From positions 124,001 through 188,000 of the forward strand of contig CAVQKF010000005.1 of the NCBI GenBank assembly GCA_963712955.1: DNA of 64,000 nt, written 5' to 3'. Numbering within the stretch: the stretch's first letter is position 1; each line of letters opens with the position of its first letter. The notes beneath the pieces were generated by a model. That model did not search any database. It saw only the letters and a list, made by a program, of their open reading frames with translations, and was not told where the DNA came from. Made by a program: the position numbers and the translations under genes. Source of the stretch: DATFVJ01 sp963712955 (GTDB lineage Bacteria > Actinomycetota > Actinomycetes > Streptosporangiales > Streptosporangiaceae). Positions 56,772-64,000 of this stretch are shown one piece after another.

Positions 56772-58185
56772 TTAAAGGCGTTGACTGCGCGACTGACGTT
56801 TGGTGTGGTGGCGTGGGAGGTGGACGCACAGCACGGTCTCGTCGGGCCGCGAATCGATCGTGATCTGGCCGTGGTGGCGCTCGACGATGATGCGGCGTGA
56901 AATATCAAGGCCGAGGCCGGCGCCTTTGCCGACGTCTTTGGTCGTGTAGAACGGGTCGAAGGCACGGGCCCGTATGTCCGGAGGCATCCCGGGGCCGGTG
57001 TCGCCGATCTCGACGACGACATCATCGGGGTCGGCTCGTGTCGAGATGCGGAGTGTTCCGTTTCCGTCCATGGCGTCGATGGCGTTGTCGATGAGATTCG
57101 TCCATACCTGGTTGAGTTCGCCCGGGTTCGCTTCGATGTGCGGCACGTCGGTGCCGTAATCGCGAACGACGGCAACACCGCCACGTAGCTTGTGCCCGAG
57201 CATGACGAGGGTGCTGTCGATACCTTCTGTGACGTCGATGAGTTGCAGCGAGGCCCGGTCGAGCTGTGAATACGATTTCACCGCTGCGACGAGTGCCGAG
57301 ACGCGCCCTGTCGCGTCCTTCACCTCGAAGAGCAGCGCCGCGGTCGACAGTGTGCTCGCCACCCATTCGAGGCCGGGTTCGAGCGTGCCGCCGTCGAGTA
57401 TCTGGGCGGCACGCTCGCACCACGCGATGTTGACACCCGCCGCTGCGAGTGCGGGAGCGATGCGCCATGCGGCGTCGACCCCGTGCGAGTCGAGCCAGTC
57501 AGAGAGCGCTTCTTCGCGGTCCGCGACCGCCAAGGGGCCGAGGCTCGCCGCGCCGGCGTTAATCTCGCGTCGCAGGCGCGTCGATGGCGACGAACTGTTT
57601 GGCCGACAGCGATCGCTCGGCGAGGCGGGCAAGCGACGACAGCAGCGTGCCGCAGGTGTCCTGCAATGCCTCGACTGCCCGCACGGCGGCCGACGCCGGG
57701 TTGTTGATCTCGTGCGCGAGGCCCGCCGCGAGGGTGCCGAGCGCGACGAGCGCTTCATGTTGCCGCGACTGCGCTTCCATGTTGCGAACGGTCTGGAAGA
57801 AGCCTTCAATCATGTGAACACCGAACGGGAACCAGGCACGCGCCCGTTCCCCGAGTGCCTCGGCTGAGACTCGAAGCATCCGTCCCTGGCTGGCGCCGCG
57901 GCCAGTACTGAGGTAGCCGGCCGTGTTGGACCACGCCCGGAAACCGCCCGCCCAGACCCCTGGCCGGTCCATCACCCTGACGACGGATTCCTCCCGGCGG
58001 TCACGGCGCAGCAACTCCACCCGCCCGTCGAGCAGCACCCACCAGAAGTCGGCTGCATCGCCCTCGTGGAAGAGCACATCGCCTTCATCGAAGTGCACCT
58101 CATCGCCGACAGCGATCAGTTCGAGCAGTTGCCCGTCGCTGAGCCCGTCGAACAAGAAGATGGCGCGCAGATCGTCGATGTGCAT
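56772..58185 (-). pseudogene. cNMP-domain sensor histidine kinase, frameshifted
   Basis: The first part (58185 to about 57575) encodes a cyclic-nucleotide-like domain (IFLFDGLSDGQLLELIAVGD, FWWVLLDGRVELLRR) and the H-box GTLAAGLAHEINNPASAAVR. In GACGCGCCTGCG at 57575 one extra C breaks the frame. The next frame then reads RREINAGAASLGPLAVAD, DRASLQLIDVTEGIDSTL, N-box NQVWTNLIDNAIDAMDGNG, VEIGDTGPGMPPDI and GLGLDISRRIIVERHHGQI to 56772. This matches ATP-binding sensors that lie beside cNMP/thioredoxin-reductase genes in actinomycetes. Real loss or a sequencing slip. Confidence 0.85.
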
Positions 58186-58199
58186 AAGATCGCGGCCAG

Positions 58200-58340
58200 A
58201 TCCTGCAGCCGGTACGCTCCGTCGTCGCGCTCCCAGCGGTACGCGACATACTTGCGCGCGAGGAAGGTCCTGATCTCTGTGGCTCCGTTCTGACCAGCGG
58301 TCCCGACGACACGCAATCCGCCGGTGTCGGGGGGCCCGTG
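58200..58340 (-). pseudogene. Remnant of thioredoxin-like domain from cNMP/thioredoxin-reductase gene
   Basis: One leftward frame reads GGLRVVGTAGQNGATEIRTF and LARKYVAYRWERDDGAYRL. This resembles the small thioredoxin-like link of cNMP-FAD-thioredoxin-reductase proteins (LRVVG...IRDFLARN-PYRW), which normally adjoin the kinase found just downstream. No more of that protein is present, so it is a fragment. Low confidence. Confidence 0.35.
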
Positions 58341-58434
58341 GATGAGCGCGTCAGTGATCATCTCCCAGACTAGTCGAGTTGGCTTTCCCGGCTGACACCG
58401 CGCGCAGGTCAACGGGAGCTGCGGCGAGCCCCGG

Positions 58435-59520
58435 TCACGACGCAAGCAGCTCTCGCGCTTCCTCCGGCTCCGGAATGTGCCACTCGAGGTGAGTCTGCCG
58501 GAGCGACTGGTTGGGCACCAACTGCTTGTCGGCGAAGTTGACCTTCACTTTCGGCTTCTTCACCTTGTAGATCAAGCCCAGCATGGCAAGGAGCTGGATG
58601 AGCCTCCATGTGGCGTCGGGGCGCCAGCCGCGCTCGGGCCTGGCTCCGGCCGCCAGGGCGTCGGCGTCCAGCGCGACCCTGCGGCCGTGCCGGGGGCAGG
58701 CGGGGTCGGCGTGATGCCAGCTGTGGTTACCCTCGCCGCCGGCGACCACAGCCACGAAGGAGTTGTTACGGCTGTCGTCCGCGCGAAACTCGTGCCCGCG
58801 GCTGTCCTTTGCCCGGGTGCCCCATTTGTGGCAGACCGAGTTGACGAAACCGGTGGCCGTCATGAGGGCTGCTGTCCGCAGCGCTCCGGCTATCAGCACC
58901 GAGTTCCACCCAAACAGCGGGTAGAACGCCAGCGGCACGAGGAAGTTCGCCACAACCAGGAATGGGAACACCCGGCGCTGCCACTGCACCAGCCGGTCCC
59001 CGGCCAGGTCGCGGTGCAGCGCGTATTCTGGCGGCCGCTCGTATACGAAGAACAGCCAGACGCCCTGCGCCCACGCGAGGCCCTTGTAGCCCCGCCACCC
59101 GGGGTATTCGTAAGGCGAGTGCGGATCCTTGCCGACCACGTCGGCGAAGCGATGGTGGGCGCGGTGGTTCATCACCCATTGCTGGATGTCGCCCTCCATC
59201 GACATGCCGCTCGCTACGGCCAGGACTACCTGCAGCGGGAACCTGGCCTCAAACCCGCGGTGGGTCCAGTAGCGATGGTTACCCAGCGTCACGCCGAACA
59301 TCGTGAACAGGTACATCGCTGCTGCCAGCGCCCAGAGGCCGATGCCGGTGGGGGTGGTGAAGGCACGGTAGAGTCCCCACATCGCGAAACCTGGCAGCAG
59401 TATTCCCAGAGTCACAATGTTGATCCACACCGGCTTGCGCCGTCTGCCGTTACGGTCGATGTTGAAGCCCAGCGACAGGACGGCCAGCCAGTCGCGCCTG
59501 CCCTTCACGAGGGCCGACAT
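58435..59520 (-). CDS. Membrane fatty-acid desaturase (stearoyl-CoA delta-9 type)
   Basis: The 361-residue product has several membrane helices and the three His boxes of di-iron desaturases: H82-X4-H87 (GNHRYWTHRGF), H119-X2-HH (NHRAHHRF) and H266-X2-HH (EGNHSWHH). These put a double bond in acyl chains of membrane lipids. Similar to mycobacterial DesA3. The ATG at 59520 follows AAAGGAG. The C-terminus is basic with KVKKPKVKVNF. No desaturase reductase partner lies nearby. Confidence 0.92.
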   Translation of the reverse strand: MSALVKGRRDWLAVLSLGFNIDRNGRRRKPVWINIVTLGILLPGFAMWGLYRAFTTPTGIGLWALAAAMYLFTMFGVTLGNHRYWTHRGFEARFPLQVVLAVASGMSMEGDIQQWVMNHRAHHRFADVVGKDPHSPYEYPGWRGYKGLAWAQGVWLFFVYERPPEYALHRDLAGDRLVQWQRRVFPFLVVANFLVPLAFYPLFGWNSVLIAGALRTAALMTATGFVNSVCHKWGTRAKDSRGHEFRADDSRNNSFVAVVAGGEGNHSWHHADPACPRHGRRVALDADALAAGARPERGWRPDATWRLIQLLAMLGLIYKVKKPKVKVNFADKQLVPNQSLRQTHLEWHIPEPEEARELLAS

Positions 59521-60082
59521 GGCTATCAACTCCTTTCAAGAACTGCACGCTCGGGCATACCCAACGCCACCCATTACGGGCGCTGCTTGGCTGAGCGGAA
59601 CTTGACATCTAGCGAGGCCTCCTCGCTGACGGACATCCTTTCAGGAGACCCGCACGGCAGCCGTGCGGTCAGAGACGAAGGTCCTCACGTCCGTCCCGGA
59701 CACGATCACTGCCGCGGCCTGCGCAGGAACCGGGGTGACGCTCTGGTCGAGATCTACACACTGACGGATTTGGGAGTGGAGTTGGTTGAACGCCTGATCG
59801 CAGCGAAGCCGCTGAATGACCCGGGCAGCCCTGTTGAGCACGGCCGCCGAAGCGGCAAGGCTGCGACGCCGAGGAGATCGGCCGGGCCACGGGGCCACAG
59901 ATGGACTGCCCATAGTCCCGTGGCCGGTTGACCACGTCAGATAATCGAACATACGTTTGATCGGTGGCAAGTAAGCACGATATGGCTCGCACGCGACGCA
60001 TAACCGCGGGCGTACCGCCCGCGGCGGTTCTACGCTCGTGGGACCCCCTTCCCTCTAGGGCTAATGGAGGGAGCAAGACGCC
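59521..60082. other. Intergenic region, 560 bases
   Basis: No gene is supported between the desaturase promoter and the small plus-strand gene. One plus-strand frame near 59745-59810 gives EIYTLTDLGVELVERLIAA, which resembles a winged-helix wing, but neither side continues convincingly. From 59985 an apparent promoter and leader lead into the 60083 gene with GGAGGGAGC before its ATG. Confidence 0.35.
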
Positions 60083-60373
60083 ATGGTGAAGCAGTCGTTC
60101 AGGATCCTGCCGGGACTGCCTGCGCAGGACGACCCCGAAGTCAAAGAGCTGATGGCGGTGGTCGGCCGGATGCCCCGGGAGAACCTGGAGGAGATCGCCC
60201 ACAGCCTGCTGCGCTGCGCGGCCGGGTATGAGCGGACGGGTGACGCCGGGTACCTCACAAACCTGGCGACTGACAGTCTTGTCACGTTGCGTCTCCAGAG
60301 TGATCCTGACTGTGAGAAGGCGCTGAGTGAAGCACCCGACCACCCGCAGGCCCCGCCGCCTCTGTCGACGTGA
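60083..60373 (+). CDS. Hypothetical small acidic protein
   Basis: A strong ribosome site (ATGGAGGGAGCAAG) precedes the ATG. The 96-residue product is helical and charged (DPEVKELMAVVGRMPRENLE, EIAHSLLRCAAGYERTGD) without membrane segments; the Pro-rich end is probably disordered. The family is not recognised. A CCCG/CGGG hairpin followed by GTTTTTC near 60530-60547 could end its transcript. Confidence 0.55.
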   Translation: MVKQSFRILPGLPAQDDPEVKELMAVVGRMPRENLEEIAHSLLRCAAGYERTGDAGYLTNLATDSLVTLRLQSDPDCEKALSEAPDHPQAPPPLST

Positions 60374-60590
60374 GGGAGATGCTCGCGCAGCGCGGACTGT
60401 AAAACGGCGAAGGGCTGACGCGATGCCGCTGCGGCTTCACCCCAACGGCCTGAAGGTGTTTGACGAATGGCGCTCGCGGCCCAGCACATCGCTGGAAGAC
60501 GAGCATTGCCGTCCTGGCGGCAGTGCAGTACCCGTTCGGGGTTTTTCGTTGCTCGAAAGATACTGCTGGTGCAGCAGTGCCTGACGGGAT

Positions 60591-61070
60591 TCACTCGCGA
60601 ATATCGGCCCCGGATGACCCGTTTCCAGAGGCGGAATAGCGTGCCACACGGCGCATCCTCACCATGAGGGCTGCCGAGGGCACGACCTTCCCTGACATAT
60701 ACGTCGACAGGCGAGATCGCGAAGTGCCTATCCGGTCGGCAAAGTCCTGCTGAGAAAGGCTGGAACCGCCAACCAGCCTCCTAACCTCAGACGCCACCTC
60801 GCCGCGCTCCGAGCCGATAGCCATCTGGCGAGCGCGGTCGATCACTCCTTCCAGAAGCTCGGCAGTGCCATAGGGGTGAGAGAGGTGGATGGCCTCGAGG
60901 ACTTGTTGGGCCACTGGACCCCATGGATCGGCTTGGATGACATTCGCCAGTCGGCGCCAGTCAGGGAGGGTGCCCCGCTCGACTGCGGCGACGATTCCCT
61001 CGAATGGCCAGGTCTCCACCGGGTCGTCCGGGGAGGCGGTGAGGTTACGGAACTTGAGGGCGGTAGTCAT
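60591..61070 (-). CDS. XRE-type helix-turn-helix protein, partner of nucleotidyltransferase
   Basis: The 159-residue product has an N-terminal region without known domain (FRNLTASPDDPVETWPFEG) and a C-terminal helix-turn-helix (about 110-145, SLSQQDFADRIGTSRSRLST and YMSGKVVPS). Its ATG overlaps the stop of the upstream nucleotidyltransferase gene by four bases. The pair resembles toxin-antitoxin sets of the MNT/AbiE kind in which the HTH protein represses the operon and counteracts the enzyme. Confidence 0.75.
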   Translation of the reverse strand: MTTALKFRNLTASPDDPVETWPFEGIVAAVERGTLPDWRRLANVIQADPWGPVAQQVLEAIHLSHPYGTAELLEGVIDRARQMAIGSERGEVASEVRRLVGGSSLSQQDFADRIGTSRSRLSTYMSGKVVPSAALMVRMRRVARYSASGNGSSGADIRE

Positions 61071-61804
61071 TGCACCATCTCCACTGCCACGGATCGACAG
61101 ACGCCGGTCACGTTTTTCCAGTCCGCCCACCGGGCGTCGAGGCCCTTGTACAGGCGAAGCTGCTGGATTATCCTGGCATCCCTTGGCCTGGGGTCGGCCA
61201 GTTGCCGGACGAGCTGGGTCGCGACACCCGCAGATTCGGGGCCTCGCTGGTCAGAGTAGTAGGCGCCGATATGCCCAAGCACATCTGCAGCATGAGAGAT
61301 CCCATATCGATCGGAAAGAGCTGCGACGTCGAGGTAGTCCCGCACCTGATTGCGGCGAACAATAAGGTAGCCCTTGATTCGCAGGGTCTCGTCTGGGGTC
61401 GGCACCTGGAGCGGCTGCCCTGACGGCAGGGTGACTTCCGTAACCTCCAAGGGCCTATTCCGGATGAGCTGGCGTACGCCAGACTCGATATCACCCAGTT
61501 CTCCCAGGATGATCTTTCCGGGAGTAACCCGGTTTGTGACCCACCCGTCCGTCGCTTCGACCGCCTCGAGCACCGTGTCGAAACGCGCACCCAGATCCTC
61601 AAGCACATGGTCGTGATCATCGGAAGAGCGATGGCTGGCCCAGAGCGCTGCGGCAGAGCCGCCTACCAGCACAGCATCCGGAACGACCTCCTGAAGCCTC
61701 GCCGCTGACTCGAGAACGCGAAGCAACTCAGGTCTTTCGAGTCCAGGAGCGTTGGCGCCACTCCCGTCATCGCGTGGCACACCTTCTGGTTGTCGCTTCT
61801 TCAC
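61067..61804 (-). CDS. AbiEii-like nucleotidyltransferase (putative toxin)
   Basis: The 245-residue product shows the nucleotidyltransferase signature: VLVGGSAAALWASHRSSDDH at about 47-66, i.e. G-S followed by a D-X-D-like DDHDH at 64-68, plus VTEVTLPSGQPLQVPTPDE, IKGYLIVRRNQVRDYLDVAA as in AbiEii/AbiGii and DUF6036-like proteins. These transfer nucleotides to tRNA or proteins and are often toxins. GTG at 61804; the operator is only nine bases upstream, so the mRNA may be leaderless. Followed by the overlapping HTH gene. Confidence 0.72.
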   Translation of the reverse strand: MKKRQPEGVPRDDGSGANAPGLERPELLRVLESAARLQEVVPDAVLVGGSAAALWASHRSSDDHDHVLEDLGARFDTVLEAVEATDGWVTNRVTPGKIILGELGDIESGVRQLIRNRPLEVTEVTLPSGQPLQVPTPDETLRIKGYLIVRRNQVRDYLDVAALSDRYGISHAADVLGHIGAYYSDQRGPESAGVATQLVRQLADPRPRDARIIQQLRLYKGLDARWADWKNVTGVCRSVAVEMVQ

Positions 61805-61812
61805 ATGACAAG

Positions 61813-61830
61813 TGTATCAGATGTGATACA
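61813..61830. promoter_or_regulatory. Palindromic operator of nucleotidyltransferase/HTH pair
   Basis: TGTATCA-GATG-TGATACA, perfect 7-bp arms, directly upstream of the GTG start and overlapping the expected -10. Likely bound by the HTH partner for autoregulation. Confidence 0.65.
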
Positions 61831-61983
61831 TAGCTTCCGCGAAATCCTCGCGACCCCTGCCCCCGCATCTCGAACGAACTGCGGTGTGGCGGGAATGCCG
61901 CGATCATCCTCGCTTCGGGTTCAGAGACCGGGCAGTCCGGGCAGGCATCCCGCTGGGATCGGCTACCATGTGCGCTGACCCTC

Positions 61984-62026
61984 GCCGGTGTAGCTCAGCA
62001 GGCAGAGCGGCCGTCTTGTAAACGGT
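61984..62026 (+). tRNA. tRNA-Thr(TGT) 5' fragment
   Basis: GCCGGTG acceptor strand, TA, then GCTCAGCAGGCAGAGC D-arm and anticodon arm GCCGT-CTTGTAA-ACGGT with anticodon TGT. After 62026 the sequence loses homology: no T-loop and no CACCGGC acceptor return. It is the 5' part only, perhaps a recombination scar. Confidence 0.7.
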
Positions 62027-62363
62027 CGGGCTGGCCGCGCTAGGTAGGCTGCTGAACTGCAAAGACGTAGCCGATGGACAACCTCTGCCGCTGGCTTGGG
62101 CACGTATTCGGCAGGCCGATCCGGCGATCGGAATTCATCCCAAGTTTGCGGAAAGCTCGGGACTTAGGTCCCTTTGCCCCCCGCTGGAGTCGGCTCAGTC
62201 TTACGACACTACTGGTCGGGCTGCTCAGGGTCAGCTTCAACGTCTCCACGGTTTCAGGAGAACCACGCGTGGCTCGCGCCGGAAGAGTCGGCTAGCTGTC
62301 TGCGGGTTGGATTACCCTGGCGATTAGGCCCCCGCGACGAGCATGCGAGTCGGAGGAGCGGAC

Positions 62364-63778
62364 ATGGCAACGATCAGCGGGCCGCGAGGAGAACTGACCC
62401 CAGAGGTGAGCCCCGAGGCGGTGGCCGCCTTGCGTGGAGTGTTCCGGGGTGAGCTGATCGGCATCGGCGATCCCGGCTATGAGAACGCCCGGCGGGTCTG
62501 GAACGGCAACGTCGATCGGCGCCCGGCATTAGTGGCGCGCTGCTGTGGGGTTGCGGATGTGCGGCACGCGATCAGCCTCGCGCGCGAGGAGGGCCTGTTG
62601 GTGTCGTTGCGCGGCGGGGGTCATAGCGCCCCCGGTTACGGAACCAACGATGGCGGCTTAGTCATTGACCTATCTGCGATGAGGGGAATCCGTGTCGACC
62701 CCGACGCTCGCACTGCACGAGCCGAGAGTGGCGTGCTGTGGCGGGAGTTTGACCGCGAGACGCAGGCCTTCGGGCTGGCCACCACCGGCGGAACGGTGTC
62801 CAGCACCGGGATCGGAGGGCTCACCCTGGGTGGGGGCCTCGGCTGGCTGATGGGCAAGCACGGTCTGACGGTGGACAACCTGATCTCAGCCGATGTGGTG
62901 ACGGCCGACGCTGAGTTTCACGCGGTGAGCGCGGAACGAGAACCAGACTTGTTCTGGGCGTTGCGGGGTGGGTCCGGCAACTTCGGTGTGGTGACGTCCT
63001 TCGAGTACCGCCTGCACCCGGTCGGGGAGATTTTGGGCGGCTTGGTCGTGTACCCATTGGACCAAGCCGGAGATGTCGCCCGCTTCTATCGCGACCTCTG
63101 TCTGACCCTGCCGGACGAGGCGGAGGCTTACCTGGGGTTCCTCACCGAGCCCTAGGCCGGCGTGCCGGTCGTCGCCATGATCCTTGGCTACAACGGCCCC
63201 ATCGATGACGGCGAGAGAGTTCTGGCCCCAGCCCGGCAATTCGGTCACCCGGTCGCCGACCTAGTGGGCCCGATGCCGTATGCCGTGCGCCAGACCCTGC
63301 TCGACGAGCCTACCGCCAGGAACGGACTGCACCGCTATTGGCGTTCGGCCTTTGCCGAGCAACTGTCCGACCAGCTCATCGACATTGCGGTCGACGCCGC
63401 GTCGAGCTTCACGTCTCCACTGAGCCTGATGGCGTTCTTCTATATGCACGGGGCGGCCACCCGCGTCCCCGCGGCCGATACCGCGTTCTCGGCCCGTCGC
63501 GTGCTGTGGGATGTCGACGTTATCGGCCAGTGGGATAACCCAGCCGAATCGGATCGCCATATCCCTTGGGTGCGGGCGACGTGGGACAAGATGGCACCCC
63601 TGTTGGAAGACCGCGTCTATATCAACCACGTCGCCGCAGATGACCCTCCAGAGAAAGTCCGCGCCTCCTACGGATCCAACCACGGACGTCTCCGCCAGGT
63701 GAAAGCTCGAAAGCTCAGTACGACCCCACGAACCTATTCCGGCTGAACCCCAACATCAAACCTGCGGGTGAAGCGTAA
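62364..63778 (+). pseudogene. FAD-binding (berberine-bridge type) oxidoreductase, broken
   Basis: Starting at ATG 62364 behind GGAGGAGC, it reads VRNGNVD-like MTGNG and LVSLRGGGHSAPGYGTNDGG, GLTLGGGLGWLMGKHG and WALRGGSGNFGVVTSFEYRL. A TAG stop falls in frame at 63153-63155, after which the same frame continues VPVVAMILGYNGPIDDGE to 63710. There two bases too many (or one missing) shift the frame; the next one gives YDPTNLFRLNPNIKPAGE to TAA at 63778, the normal BBE C-terminus. Two separate lesions mean true pseudogene. The family covalently binds FAD and oxidises diverse substrates. Confidence 0.87.
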
Positions 63779-63808
63779 CCCCTGTGACCTGGGCGGGAAT
63801 ACAGGTAA

Positions 63809-63849
63809 GAGCAGGCGACGGGATCGAACCCGCGCAACCAGCCTGGAAG
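63809..63849 (-). tRNA. tRNA-Gly(TCC) 3' fragment
   Basis: Read leftward, CTTCCAGGCTGGTTGCGCGG and GTTCGATCCCGTCGCCTGCTC give the anticodon loop with TCC, the 3' anticodon strand, variable loop, intact T-arm and 3' acceptor strand of tRNA-Gly. The 5' half is absent. Such 3' halves are typical attachment-site leftovers of integrating elements. Confidence 0.75.
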
Positions 63850-63999
63850 ATCGGTAGCGCGCCTGCGGCGTGAGCTGGGCCAACGTTCATGCTGGGGAGG
63901 CGGCACCGCCACTCCGATGTCAGGATCATCCAGGAGATCGAGGAAGCACCTCTGAATGTGGGCGAAGTCCACACGGTTCTTCTCGACCAGCGTGGCCTC
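63850..63999 (-). pseudogene. UvrD-like helicase fragment at window edge
   Basis: The leftward frame entering at the edge reads EATLVEKNRVDFAHIQRCFL and DLLDDPDIGVAVPPP, similar to the segment of UvrD-type helicases that precedes the DEYQD motif (DF-HLQ-FLDLL). After about 63860 it runs into the tRNA-Gly fragment and loses similarity. The gene is truncated on its 3' side, apparently by the event that left the tRNA piece. Partial view; moderate to low confidence. Confidence 0.4.
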
Positions 64000-64000
64000 A

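Noticed and set aside
59641..59970. Minus-strand 109-residue frame between desaturase and the small plus-strand gene
   Set aside because: No family motif or ribosome site; probably chance.

Overview
The window is very GC-rich and gene-dense, with GTG/TTG starts and 1-4 bp gene overlaps. It carries markers typical of mycolic- and non-mycolic Actinobacteria: lsr2, carD, mshA (mycothiol), senX3/regX3, an lpqE-like lipoprotein, disA-radA, an HBHA-like gene, and DUF397/DUF5753 regulatory genes. Heavy use of the DUF397/DUF5753/ATPase trio and a long DUF222-HNH gene suggest a Streptosporangiales/Thermomonosporaceae-like actinomycete rather than a Mycobacterium. This placement is an inference. No species is claimed.

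Layout. 1-4.3 kb: a secreted NlpC/P60-type gene start preceded by a recognisable c-di-AMP (ydaO/yuaA) riboswitch, an ArgA-like acetyltransferase, a secreted Ala/Thr-repeat protein and a DUF397/DUF5753/ATPase regulatory trio. 4.4-7.9 kb: a large fusion of an Endonuclease-Q-like PHP nuclease to a UvrD helicase. 8-14.6 kb: small membrane protein, lsr2, clpC, a methylenetetrahydrofolate-reductase-like gene behind a candidate structured leader RNA, and mutY. 15-22.5 kb: an accessory block made of a group II intron whose reverse transcriptase is split by two nested elements (a serine-recombinase element and an IS4-family IS with 10-bp target duplication), followed by a 5'-truncated second intron copy. 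22.6-25.4 kb: a frameshifted DUF222-HNH gene full of repeats.

25.6-42.4 kb: disA and radA (c-di-AMP synthesis and DNA repair), a sugar isomerase-like gene, TetR, a frameshifted dtd, a BKACE-type enzyme, asparaginase, the conserved XRE-HBHA-DUF2516 cluster, an AlaX-type editing protein, a BlaI/M56 pair, a TetR/MMPL divergent pair with a multi-site operator, and a macrodomain protein. 42.5-55.4 kb: YbjN-mshA, gpm, senX3-regX3, lpqE-like, UbiA, then carD-ispF-(homogentisate dioxygenase)-cysS-rlmB. 55.4-64 kb: class IV aminotransferase, a frameshifted cNMP/histidine kinase, a membrane fatty-acid desaturase, a nucleotidyltransferase/XRE pair with an operator, a broken FAD oxidoreductase bracketed by two tRNA fragments, and a helicase fragment at the edge.

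Two patterns cut across the window. (1) Short tandem repeats, most often 15 or 18 bp and in frame, have expanded inside at least eight otherwise unrelated genes and at several intergenic sites. (2) Several genes carry a single-base frameshift (recombinase, second intron RT, DUF222-HNH, dtd, histidine kinase, FAD oxidoreductase). These may be real decay, or in GC-runs may be assembly errors; reads are needed to decide.
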